A stretch of DNA of 64,000 nucleotides from Paraburkholderia xenovorans LB400 (GTDB lineage: Bacteria > Pseudomonadota > Gammaproteobacteria > Burkholderiales > Burkholderiaceae), in contig NC_007952.1 of assembly GCF_000013645.1 (NCBI RefSeq), positions 806,001 to 870,000 of the forward strand, written 5' to 3'. Below the pieces are notes generated by a model that had not been told where the DNA came from, did no database searches, and was given only the letters and a program-made list of their open reading frames with translations. How positions within the stretch are numbered: the first letter of the stretch is position 1; each line of letters begins with the position of its first letter. A program made the position numbers and the translations under genes. This document shows positions 54,573-63,220 of this stretch, piece by piece.

Positions 54573-55073
54573 AGTACGGATTGCGCGGCTGGAAGTGGCC
54601 GGCTGGTCAGCAGGCAGTGGCGGGACGGCGGCAGATGCGTCAAGGCAGGTGGATGAGGGCACCCGGAGCGTTGCCGCTTTCGCCGCCACGCAGTGCTGCC
54701 AGACTGTCTCTGACGGCGGACCGCTTGGGTCGCCGGGAGGGACTGTCCGATGAGCCGCCTTGGGGAATCACGCACTTTGCGCAGTGTGCTGCGCATTGCG
54801 CGGCTTGCAAACTACGAACTTTCGTGGCGGTCAGGCAGTGCGACCTGGCACGGGCGTGCCGTCATGGCCTTGCGGGCGCCGTCCGCAGGGAACGCGGGCT
54901 CGGCTCGATTGGCCCGACCGGCAAAACGGCAACTGTATCTGTCGAAGCCTTGCACCGGACGACAGAATAGTGCGCCCGCTGCCTGGCCTGTGCCTCACCT
55001 CACCTCACCTCACCTCACCTCGCGTCCGACCGACCGACCACTCCATTCAACCCGTCACACAGGAAACCTGGCG
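54573..55073. other. Intergenic region ending in a CCTCA microsatellite
   Basis: 501 bp between the AraC gene and a DUF3830 gene. At 54993-55020 a CCTCA unit is repeated 5.6 times, followed by a short CGAC repeat (55028-55039). This lies about 50 bp upstream of the downstream start. No gene seen. Confidence 0.5.
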
Positions 55074-55499
55074 ATGACCCGACTCCGAATCACCTCCTGC
55101 GGCCATGTCTTTACCGCCGAAACCCATCCGGACGCGCCGCACACCGTGGCCGCCTTCCTGAAGCTCCTGCCATACCGGCAAAAGATCATCCACGTGCGCT
55201 GGAGCGGTGAAGGCTGCTGGGTGCCGCTTGGCGACTTCAAGCTCGAGAACGACGGCGTGGCGGTCGGCTTCGAGAATCACACGAGCCATCCGTCGGTCGG
55301 CGACATTCTGTTTTATCCCGGCGGCTACAGCGAAACCGAGATCATTCTCGCATACGGCTCGTGCTGTTTCGCGAGCAAGCTGGGACAACTCGCCGGCAAT
55401 CACTTTCTGACCATTGTCGAAGGCAAGGAAAAGCTGCGCGAACTCGGCACCAGGGTGTTGTGGGAAGGTGCGCAGGACGTGCTGTTCGAACAGATCTGA
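55074..55499 (+). CDS. DUF3830 family cyclophilin-like protein
   Basis: 141 residues. The motif VRWSGEGCWVPLGDF and GDILFYPGGYSETEIILAYGSC are the DUF3830 signature (cyclophilin-like beta barrel). AGGAAAC lies well before ATG 55074. Family members often accompany amino-acid or peptide-derivative catabolism; no specific role here. The frame is open upstream through a microsatellite, so an extended form is possible but lacks a good start. Confidence 0.72.
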   Translation: MTRLRITSCGHVFTAETHPDAPHTVAAFLKLLPYRQKIIHVRWSGEGCWVPLGDFKLENDGVAVGFENHTSHPSVGDILFYPGGYSETEIILAYGSCCFASKLGQLAGNHFLTIVEGKEKLRELGTRVLWEGAQDVLFEQI

Positions 55500-55747
55500 A
55501 AGGGCGGCGAGCAAGCCCGCAAGGTGACGACTTTCGGGATGCCGGTGCAGACGCGTCCTAACCCTGGTTAATTTTTGTTCCGTAAATCGCGCATACTGGA
55601 GGCGCCCGGGCGGCTTGTGAAGCGCTCACCCTTTGCCTCCTGAGCGCGGTTTGCAGTCCATGCGGTCGCGTCAGGTATGCTCCGAGTCACTCCTCGGGGT
55701 GGCGCGGAACACCTATTTTCGCCGCCATGCGGCGCCAGGTCTCCTAC

Positions 55748-56965
55748 ATGATGGACTCGCACGTATTGCCGCTCACCGCTTTTGCCAAACAGCTGCGTTT
55801 GCAACAGGTCGATCTGACCGAACGGTGGATGAAGGCCGTCTTCCACGACGCAGAAATGACCGAATCCGACCGGCTCACCTACGAGCAACTGGCCGATCAC
55901 ATTCCGAACATTCTCGACGAGATCTGCAGTGTGCTGGAGAACCAGGATCTCGACCATGCCGAGGGCGCGATCAAGCGCGACGCGCGCCTGCATGGCAAAT
56001 TGCGCTGGAAGCAGGGCTACCGGATCGACGAACTGGTGCGCGAGCTCGATCTGTTCCGGCAGATGCTGACCGGCGCGATCGTCGAATTCAGCGAAGCCCG
56101 GCCGTATTTCACGCGGCGTCATGAGGAGCGGGCGCGGTATTTCATCGACGAAGCCGTCAGCTTCGTTACGCTGACCTCGATCCGCGAGGTGGTCACCGAG
56201 CGCGACCGGAAAATCGACGACTACACCGGGCGCCTCGAGCGCGCCAATCACGAGTTGACGCTCAAACAACAACTGGTCGGCGATCTGTACGAGTCACGCA
56301 TGCAGATCACGCGTAGCGTCGTGCACGATCTGCGCAACTTTCTCAACGTGTTTTCTATGGCGCTGCAACTGATCAGCCGCGCGCCGTCCCGCATCGACAC
56401 CGCACTCGCGCTGGCGAACCGTCAGGCCGCCGATATGAAAACGCTGGTCGATCAGCTGGTCGAATATTCGGTGGTGCTCGGCGACACCAGTCCGCTCGTG
56501 CCCGAAAGCTTCGCGCTGCGCGAACTGTTCGACGAACTGGTGGTGTCGTGCGAACCCGCGATCGAAGGCAAAGGGCTGCGCCTGCAGACGTCGTTCGACG
56601 GCGCGCTGCAGATGATCGTGTCCAACCGTCTCAAACTCAAGCAGGTCGCACTCAACCTGCTGACCAACGCGACCAAATATACCCGCGCCGGGCAGGTCGA
56701 ATTGAGCATGACGGCGGTGCAGGACGATCGCTGGTGCCTGCGCGTGTCTGACACGGGCGTAGGCATCGACGCGTCGGACCGGGAGCGCGTCTTCAAGGAA
56801 TTCGAGCGTGCCGCCGCCGACGACATTCCCGGCGCCGGTCTGGGCCTCGCGATCGTCAAGGAGTTGTGCCGCGTGCTGGAAGGCGAGATTCGTTTCGATT
56901 CGCACGAAGGCAAGGGGACGGTCTTCGAAATCAGCTTCCCGATGCACCTGGCTGCGGGCAACTGA
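55748..56965 (+). CDS. Sensor histidine kinase with RsbRD-like N-terminus
   Basis: 405 residues from ATG 55748 (the frame allows 55727). No membrane segment, so cytosolic. The N-terminal ~165 residues (WMKAVFHDAEMTESDRLTYEQLADHIPNIL) resemble the RsbR/RsbRD_N sensor region. Phosphorylated histidine is H193 in SVVHDLRNFLN, followed by N-box NLLTNATKYT, G1 DTGVGI and G2 GAGLGLAI. No response regulator lies nearby, making it an orphan kinase. Signal unknown. Confidence 0.85.
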   Translation: MMDSHVLPLTAFAKQLRLQQVDLTERWMKAVFHDAEMTESDRLTYEQLADHIPNILDEICSVLENQDLDHAEGAIKRDARLHGKLRWKQGYRIDELVRELDLFRQMLTGAIVEFSEARPYFTRRHEERARYFIDEAVSFVTLTSIREVVTERDRKIDDYTGRLERANHELTLKQQLVGDLYESRMQITRSVVHDLRNFLNVFSMALQLISRAPSRIDTALALANRQAADMKTLVDQLVEYSVVLGDTSPLVPESFALRELFDELVVSCEPAIEGKGLRLQTSFDGALQMIVSNRLKLKQVALNLLTNATKYTRAGQVELSMTAVQDDRWCLRVSDTGVGIDASDRERVFKEFERAAADDIPGAGLGLAIVKELCRVLEGEIRFDSHEGKGTVFEISFPMHLAAGN

Positions 56966-57392
56966 CAGGGTTATCCGATACGGCATGGTCCCGCCGTATC
57001 AGTTCTTCTCTCCTCAGAGTAGTTCTCCTGTATGACGTCTGTTTAGCTTTCGGGGATAGACTCGTTGCGGTCGGTGTTCGTCCGTTGGAGAGCCTCAGCC
57101 GCGATTCGCATTATTCAATGCACTGTTTTTTGGACAAATTAGAACTACGTCTTAGAAAAGACTAAAAACAGTCAGTGCTGTTTAAGACGTTTGGCACTTT
57201 TCGTCTTAAACGAACTCTGCTGTGTTTCTAATATAAGCTAAAAAATAGCTTTGCAAGGTATATTCGTGTTCTGCGGCTTTGCAACGAGGCGAAGCGCGAT
57301 GCCATCTTAAGTTTCTAATGGTTCTAGCTAAATAGTTAGGATGACATAAGAAAACCTTGTGCTTGAGTCTTCTATAAAAAGAGTAGGGAGGA
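56966..57392 (+). other. AT-rich leader of trimeric autotransporter gene with GTCTT motifs
   Basis: 427 bp, clearly richer in A/T than the flanks. It contains a stem GTCTT-AGAA-AAGAC (57149-57162), a perfect 10-bp inverted repeat GTTTAAGACG / CGTCTTAAAC (57180-57211) and a further GTCTT at 57367. No gene seen; a long regulated 5' region is likely. Confidence 0.55.
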
Positions 57393-60300
57393 ATGTTGAA
57401 CAAGTCCTATAAGACCGTATGGAACAAAACGACCCGAACATATGCAGCCGCGTCCGAAGTGACGAAGAGCCGTGGCGCAAAAGGGGCTTCGGTGCGTGGC
57501 TCGCTGGTAGCGGCGAGTGCCGGGCTGCTGGGTGCGCTGGCATTTTCGCAGCCGGCGGCGGCTGCGGAATGTGCGTCGTCGGAGCCGGACTGTCTCAGCG
57601 TCGCGCAGGCGCTGGCGCAGGTGGCCGCATCGTCCGCTGCGTCGGTGCCGCCTGCCGCGGACGATGCGGCGAAGCCCGCCGACCTGGCAGCCGCGCTCGA
57701 CAATGCGCGCGTATTCACGGGTAATCCGGCGCTCGACGCGGCGGCGGCGCCAGTCACGGTCAGTTCGAACCGGGCCGGTCTGCTTGGGGCAACCGTGCCT
57801 ACGCCGGTGACCGACTACATCGCCGTGAGTCCCAATGTCGTTCAGGGCACGCGCACCAGCGCGTCGACCGATCTGAACGCGATGGCGATCGGCCCGACGG
57901 CCGCCGCAAGCGGCTTCAACGCATTGGCGGTCGGCTCGGCCTCGATTGCGGGTTCGGACGCGTCGACCGCGGTCGGCTCGGCGGCAGGGGTAGGGTCGGT
58001 GAACTCCACCGCTGTCGGTGCGGGGGCGATGGTGGTCGCTCTCTCGAATAACTCGGTGGCGGTCGGCTACAACTCGCGGTCAGCCGCAATGAACACCATA
58101 TCGCTCGGCTCCTTCGCGAGCGCCGCGTCGAGCGGTTCCGTGGCGATCGGCTACAACTCGTTCATCAATCCAGGCGCGAAGGGGGCGGTGGTCATCGGCG
58201 CGAATGCGTCGGCGAGCGGCACGGGTTCGGTCGCATTGGGCTCCGATTCGATCGCCGATCGCGTCAATGTCTTATCGGTGGGCAACCTCACGCAAGGCCG
58301 CCAGATCACCTATGTCGCAGCCGGCACGCGGCCCACCGACGCGGCCAACGTCGGCCAGCTCTCCGGCGTGGCCGAGGCGCTGGGCGGCGGCGCGCTGATC
58401 GATCCGAACGGCGCAGTGGTCGCGCCGGCCTACACCGTGGGCGGCACAACGTACCACGACGTGGGCGCGGCACTCGCGGCGGTTGTTTCAGGCAGCGCCG
58501 CCGGCAGTGCGGACGCGCTGCGTTACGACACCCCGGCGCACGACGTCGCGACGCTCGGCAACAAGGTCACGCCGGTCAAGCTCACCAACGTCGCGGACGC
58601 CACCTTGAGCGCGGCCAGTTCGGACGCGGTGACGGGCGCGCAGCTCTACGGCACCAATCAGGCGGTCGGGAAAAATACCGCGGACATCACCAACATCACC
58701 AACAACGTCAACAACATCAGCAACGGCAAGGCGGGCCTGGTTCAGCAGGACGCCGTGACGCACGATCTGACCGTGGCGAAGGGTACGGACGGCAAGCACG
58801 TCGACTTCACCGGATTGACGGGATCGCGCGAGCTGGTCGGCGTGGCGGCGGGTACGGCCGCGGGCTCGGCGGTGAACCTGGCGCAGCTCAGCCCGGTCGT
58901 CGCCGCGCTCGGCGGCGGCGCGACGGTCAATGCCAACGGTTCGGTAGCCGGTCCCACCTATCACGTGCAGGCCGGCACGCAGACCACGGTCGGCAACGCG
59001 CTCAGTTCGCTCGACACGGGCCTGTCGTCGTTGCAATCGCAGATCAGCGGCGGCACGGTCGGGCTCGTCACGCAGAATGCCGCTTCTCACGACATTCTTA
59101 TCGGCGCATCCACCACCGGCACGCGTATCAGCGTGGCGGGCACGGGTGGAAATCGCGTGATCGGCGGCCTCACGGCCGGCGCGGTTGGCGCGGCCAGCAG
59201 CGAAGCCATCAACGGCGCGCAACTCTATGCGAACACCGCCGGCACGGCAGCGGCGCTGGGCGGCGGTTCGACCGTCAATGCGGACGGGTCGCTCAAGCGG
59301 CCGGCGTACAGCATCGGCGGAAGCACTTACAGCGACGTGGGGTCCGCGCTCGCGGCCGCCGTCACCACCAGTGTCCAGGCGGGCGCCAATTCGGTTCAGT
59401 ACGATTCGGCCGCGCACGACATCATCACGCTCGGCAACGGCGCCGCGCCGGTTCGGCTCACCAACGTGCGCGCCGCGAATCTCGCTGCCGACAGCACGGA
59501 CGCCGTCAACGGCCAGCAACTCTTTGCCACCAACCAGGCCGTCGCGCAGAACACCGGCAGCATCACGAACCTCGATCAGCGGGTAACGGACAACACCACG
59601 AACATCAGCAGTCTCGATCAGCGCGTGACGGACAACACGACGAACATCAGCCATCTCGATCAGCGCACCACCACGATCGAAGGCGACGTGACCAACATCA
59701 CGAATCAGATCACCAACGGCGAGATCGGGCTCGTTCAGCAAGATCAGGCGTCGCGCAACCTCACCGTGGCGAAGGGCACGGACGGCGCCCGCGTCGACTT
59801 CACCGGCACCGGCGGCGCCCGCGAGCTCACCGGGATCGCGGCCGGCACCACGGACGCTTCCGCGGTCAATCTTGCGCAGTTCAAACCGATGGTGGCCGCG
59901 TTGGGCGGCGGCGCGCAGATCAATGCCGACGGTTCGCTGACCGGCCCCAGCTATCACATGCAGGGCGGCACGCAAACCACGGTAGGCGACGCGCTCGGTT
60001 CGCTCGATAACGGTCTCAGCACGTTGCAGCAGAATATGGAGAACGGCGGCATCGGCATGGTGACGCAAGATCCGGTATCCCGCGTCATCAGTGTCGGCGC
60101 GACGACCAACGGCAATCTGATCAACATGGCGGGTACGGCGGGCAATCGGGTCGTCACGGGCGTGGCGCCGGGCGCCGTCAGTTCGACGAGCAGCGACGCG
60201 GTCAACGGCTCGCAACTGCATGCGCAGGCCGCGAGCACGGCGGTGGCGCTGGGCGGCGGGGCCACGGTCAATGCGGACGGTTCGATGACGGCGCCGTCGT

Positions 60301-61133
60301 ATAGCGTGGGCGGCACGGTGGTGAACAACGTCGGCAGCGCGATCACCAACCTGGACGGCCGCGTCACGCGGAACAGCAGCGATATCGCCGGTTTGCAGAC
60401 CACCATCGGCAACCTCAACGGGGCGGTCGCGAACGCGGTGCAGTACGACGGTTCGGCGCACGACAGGATCACGCTCGGCGGCACGGCGGCCAATGCGCCG
60501 AAGGTGCAACTGACCAACCTGAAGGACGCCAATCTATCGGCCACCAGCACCGACGCGGTGACCGGCGCGCAACTCTGGAACACGAACCAGGACGTCAGCA
60601 CGCTGAACCAGTTGGTCCAGACTGTGCGGAACAATCAGACCACCGGCACGCCGTACGTGTCCGTCAACAGTTCCGGCAACGCGGCGCAGGCGATCGGCAA
60701 CGGCTCCGTAGCGATTGGCGGCGGCGCGAAAGCATCCGCGCCGAACTCGGTGGCGATTGGCGAGGGTTCGGTGGCCGATGTCACGAACACGGTTTCCGTG
60801 GGTTCGTCAGGCAGTGAGCGCCGCATCACCAATGTCGCACCGGGCCAGGCACCGACGGACGCCGTGAACATGCAGCAGTTCCAGGGCGGCCTGAGCGACA
60901 TGGCGCGCAATGCATACTCTGGTACGGCGTCGGCGCTGGCGTTGACCGCGATCCCTGAAGTCGATTCCAGCAAGAACCTCGCAATCGGGGTCGGCACGGC
61001 GGGTTACAAGGGGTATCAGGCGGTGGCGGTGGGACTGTCGGCGCGAGTCACGCAGAGTCTGAAGGTGAAACTCGGCGCGGGCATCAGCTCGGCCACGACC
61101 GCGGTCACGGCGGGTGCCGCGTATCAGTGGTAG
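57393..61133 (+). CDS. YadA-type trimeric autotransporter adhesin
   Basis: 1246 residues. Starts with an extended signal peptide (MLNKSYKTVWNKTTRTYAAASE then a hydrophobic core ending in AAAAE). The head (about 100-300) has left-handed beta-roll repeats (AIGPTAAASGFNALAVGSAS). The stalk alternates two module types starting with ALGGG at residues 329, 505, 621, 836 and 952; module B (505, 836) is 116 residues both times. Three 14-residue LDQRVTDNTTNIS units stand near 727-770. The YadA anchor ends in AVTAGAAYQW. Attaches the cell to hosts or surfaces. RBS GGGAGG. Confidence 0.93.
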   Translation: MLNKSYKTVWNKTTRTYAAASEVTKSRGAKGASVRGSLVAASAGLLGALAFSQPAAAAECASSEPDCLSVAQALAQVAASSAASVPPAADDAAKPADLAAALDNARVFTGNPALDAAAAPVTVSSNRAGLLGATVPTPVTDYIAVSPNVVQGTRTSASTDLNAMAIGPTAAASGFNALAVGSASIAGSDASTAVGSAAGVGSVNSTAVGAGAMVVALSNNSVAVGYNSRSAAMNTISLGSFASAASSGSVAIGYNSFINPGAKGAVVIGANASASGTGSVALGSDSIADRVNVLSVGNLTQGRQITYVAAGTRPTDAANVGQLSGVAEALGGGALIDPNGAVVAPAYTVGGTTYHDVGAALAAVVSGSAAGSADALRYDTPAHDVATLGNKVTPVKLTNVADATLSAASSDAVTGAQLYGTNQAVGKNTADITNITNNVNNISNGKAGLVQQDAVTHDLTVAKGTDGKHVDFTGLTGSRELVGVAAGTAAGSAVNLAQLSPVVAALGGGATVNANGSVAGPTYHVQAGTQTTVGNALSSLDTGLSSLQSQISGGTVGLVTQNAASHDILIGASTTGTRISVAGTGGNRVIGGLTAGAVGAASSEAINGAQLYANTAGTAAALGGGSTVNADGSLKRPAYSIGGSTYSDVGSALAAAVTTSVQAGANSVQYDSAAHDIITLGNGAAPVRLTNVRAANLAADSTDAVNGQQLFATNQAVAQNTGSITNLDQRVTDNTTNISSLDQRVTDNTTNISHLDQRTTTIEGDVTNITNQITNGEIGLVQQDQASRNLTVAKGTDGARVDFTGTGGARELTGIAAGTTDASAVNLAQFKPMVAALGGGAQINADGSLTGPSYHMQGGTQTTVGDALGSLDNGLSTLQQNMENGGIGMVTQDPVSRVISVGATTNGNLINMAGTAGNRVVTGVAPGAVSSTSSDAVNGSQLHAQAASTAVALGGGATVNADGSMTAPSYSVGGTVVNNVGSAITNLDGRVTRNSSDIAGLQTTIGNLNGAVANAVQYDGSAHDRITLGGTAANAPKVQLTNLKDANLSATSTDAVTGAQLWNTNQDVSTLNQLVQTVRNNQTTGTPYVSVNSSGNAAQAIGNGSVAIGGGAKASAPNSVAIGEGSVADVTNTVSVGSSGSERRITNVAPGQAPTDAVNMQQFQGGLSDMARNAYSGTASALALTAIPEVDSSKNLAIGVGTAGYKGYQAVAVGLSARVTQSLKVKLGAGISSATTAVTAGAAYQW
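59571..59680 (+). repeat. 42-bp tandem repeat in autotransporter stalk
   Basis: Units start at 59571, 59613 and 59655, exactly 42 bp apart, coding LDQRVTDNTTNIS-type coiled-coil segments. Copy number could change by slippage without a frame shift. Confidence 0.7.
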
Positions 61134-61177
61134 CAGGAAGGCAGGAGGTCGGCGCATTGGATATGCGCCGGTAGACA

Positions 61178-61232
61178 GGCAGCGAGTCACGCTCGCTGCC
61201 GGCACCCCGCCGTGTGAACACGCGGGGTGCCG
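61178..61232. terminator. Double hairpin between autotransporter and MFS small-subunit gene
   Basis: A 9-bp stem GGCAGCGAG / CTCGCTGCC (61178-61200) is followed by a long stem CGGCACCCCGC.. / ..CGGGGTGCCG (61200-61232, one bulge, 2-nt loop). No T-run, but the strength and the convergent position suggest bidirectional termination. Confidence 0.55.
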
Positions 61233-61242
61233 AACGGGATAT

Positions 61243-61371
61243 TTACTGGAAAAGCTTCATCGCCTGCGAGAGCGTATTGACCACGCCCCATGCCAGCGGA
61301 AGCGTCACATACAACCAGAAGACGGCGAGCTTGAGCTTGCTCGTCTGATGCACGGCTTGAACGGTCGACAT
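61243..61371 (-). CDS. MFS transporter small subunit
   Basis: 42 residues: MSTVQAVHQTSKLKLAVFWL then YVTLPLAWGVVNTLSQAMKL. One membrane helix. AAGGAG lies 6 nt before ATG 61371. It follows the OFA transporter gene by 10 bp and matches the small proteins found right behind oxalate/formate antiporter genes in proteobacteria. It probably binds the large transporter. Too short for most gene finders. Confidence 0.75.
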   Translation of the reverse strand: MSTVQAVHQTSKLKLAVFWLYVTLPLAWGVVNTLSQAMKLFQ

Positions 61372-61381
61372 GGAGATCTCC

Positions 61382-62785
61382 TTAGGCGCCTTTGGCGAGT
61401 TGAGCGTCGGTCATGTGGTGCCTGTCGTCCACACGCTTGACCAGCAGGTTGCAGACGAAGCCGACTACCAGCAGCACGGCCATGATGTGCACGGTCATCG
61501 TGTAGGCGTCCGCCTTGGCGACGCCGTGCGCGACTTCATAGGCGCGAATGTAGTTCACCAGCACCGGGCCGGCGACGCCCGCCGCAGCCCACGCCGTCAA
61601 CAGACGGCCGTGAATGCCGCCGACGAACGCAGTGCCGAACATGTCGGCGAGATACGCCGGCACGGTGGCGAAGCCGCCGCCGTACATCGTCAGGATGACG
61701 CAGTAGGCGAGCACGAAAAGGGCGATGTGGCCGGACGCCGCGAAACCCGGCACGAGGTAATACAGCACCGCGCCGAGCGCGAAGAAGATGAAGTAGGTAT
61801 TCTTGCGGCCGATCCAGTCCGACGCGGACGCCCATACGAAACGCCCACCCATGTTGAAGAGCGACAGGAGTCCCACGAAACCGGCTGCCGCTGCCGCCGT
61901 CACGGTGTTTTTGAAGCTCTCCTGAATCATCACCGAGGCCTGGCCGAGAATGCCGATGCCGGCCGTCACGTTCAGGAACAGCACGAGCCAGATCAGATAG
62001 AACTGCGGCGTCTTCAGCGCCTGATCGATATGCACGTGGTTGCGCGAGATCATCCTGTTCTGGCTCGTCGCGGCCGGCGTCCAGCCGGCCGGCTTCCAGT
62101 CCACCGGCGGCACGCGGATCGCGAGTGCACCGATCGTCATCGAGATGAAGTACGCGATGCCGAGCACCACGAACGTTTCAGCCACGCCGATGCTGGTGGC
62201 GCTGCGGAAGTGGTTCATCAGCGCCACCGACAGCGGCGCGGCGATCATCGCGCCGCCGCCGAAGCCCATGATCGCCATGCCGGTCGCCATGCCGCGACGG
62301 TCGGGAAACCAGCGGATCAGCGTGGACACAGGCGACACATAACCGAGGCCGAGGCCGATGCCTCCGATCACGCCGTAGCCGAGATAGAGCAGAACGATCT
62401 GATGCAGATACACGCCGAGCGCGGACACCAGGAAGCCGCCGCCGAAGCAGCAGGCGGCGGTGAACATGGTGCGGCGCGGGCCGACGCGTTCGAGCCACTT
62501 GCCGGCAAAAGCCGCCGACAACCCGAGGAACACGATCGCCAGCGAAAAGATCCAGCCGAGCGAAGTCAGCGACCAGTCATCCGCACTGGATTGCGTAATG
62601 CCGATCACTTTGGTCAGCGGACCATTGAACACGGAGAAAGCGTACGCCTGGCCGATACACAGATGGACGGCGAGGGCCGCGGGCGGAACCATCCAGCGAG
62701 AAAAACCCGGTTTCGCGACGGTGGCCTGTTTGGAAAAGAATGGGGCGGAGCCTGAATTCCCGCTCGGCTCGGTGATGCTACTCAT
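61382..62785 (-). CDS. OFA-family MFS transporter (oxalate/formate antiporter type)
   Basis: 467 residues, about 12 membrane segments. FSRWMVPPAALAVHLCIGQAYAFSVFNGPL is the OFA signature, as is GGIGLGLGYVSPVSTLIRWFPDRRG. Substrate could be oxalate or another mono- or dicarboxylate. A small subunit follows 10 bp downstream; a 7-bp dyad lies upstream at 62882. Confidence 0.88.
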   Translation of the reverse strand: MSSITEPSGNSGSAPFFSKQATVAKPGFSRWMVPPAALAVHLCIGQAYAFSVFNGPLTKVIGITQSSADDWSLTSLGWIFSLAIVFLGLSAAFAGKWLERVGPRRTMFTAACCFGGGFLVSALGVYLHQIVLLYLGYGVIGGIGLGLGYVSPVSTLIRWFPDRRGMATGMAIMGFGGGAMIAAPLSVALMNHFRSATSIGVAETFVVLGIAYFISMTIGALAIRVPPVDWKPAGWTPAATSQNRMISRNHVHIDQALKTPQFYLIWLVLFLNVTAGIGILGQASVMIQESFKNTVTAAAAAGFVGLLSLFNMGGRFVWASASDWIGRKNTYFIFFALGAVLYYLVPGFAASGHIALFVLAYCVILTMYGGGFATVPAYLADMFGTAFVGGIHGRLLTAWAAAGVAGPVLVNYIRAYEVAHGVAKADAYTMTVHIMAVLLVVGFVCNLLVKRVDDRHHMTDAQLAKGA

Positions 62786-62881
62786 GGTCGGTCTCCGGTG
62801 ACGAATTAGTTGTTATCGGCGCTTCATTACAAATGCTTTAGGCGTCGCGCCGTAAAAGTCGCGGATTTCGACGCCGACGAT

Positions 62882-62902
62882 ATATGTATTCAAATTACAT
62901 AT
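62882..62902. promoter_or_regulatory. ATATGTA-N7-TACATAT dyad, possible GntR-type operator
   Basis: A perfect 7-bp inverted repeat with a 7-bp spacer, 97 bp upstream of the OFA transporter ATG on the minus strand. ATGTA/TACAT half sites resemble those of FCD-type GntR regulators, which often control dicarboxylate transporters. Regulator not in window. Confidence 0.4.
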
Positions 62903-63070
62903 GGCGCCATTAAATCTACGACAAAACTGGCATCGTTGAACGATAGGGGGCGATCATGGCCTTTGCAATATGAGATGCAAAGACATAAGGTGTTTGCCTG
63001 GTGAAACACGACCGTAATCCGTCGAATCGCGGCGCGGCGGCGCGATTGGCTGGAACAAACTACCGAACGC

Positions 63071-63156
63071 GCGAAACGGAAACGCCCGAAACGAGGACGC
63101 CCGGAAACGAGGGGCCCGAAACGAGGAGCCCGAAACGAGGACGGCCGAAACGCAGC
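63071..63156. repeat. Imperfect 14-16-bp tandem repeat
   Basis: Units such as GAAACGAGGGGCCC, GAAACGAGGAGCCC and GAAACGAGGACGGCC lie head to tail, about six copies. Non-coding; just downstream of the MHS transporter's stop side. Confidence 0.5.
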
Positions 63157-63220
63157 GGGCCGGCAGTGGCATCTTTCGCCACGCCGGCCCGCTTCTGGCT
63201 GTGCTGTGTCAGAGCATCAG

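Larger units (their letters stand above)
62786..63220. other. Intergenic region upstream of OFA transporter
   Basis: 435 bp. It holds the palindrome described at 62882 and a tandem array at about 63071-63156 (14-16-bp units built on GAAACGAGGA.CCC, about six copies). No gene supported. Confidence 0.5.

Noticed and set aside
58488-60509. A 673-codon open frame antisense to the autotransporter
   Set aside because: Arg/Val/His-rich, repetitive because the adhesin repeats; no family motif.
63071-63156. Possible CRISPR array
   Set aside because: Units are adjacent and only 14-16 bp, with no spacers and no cas genes.
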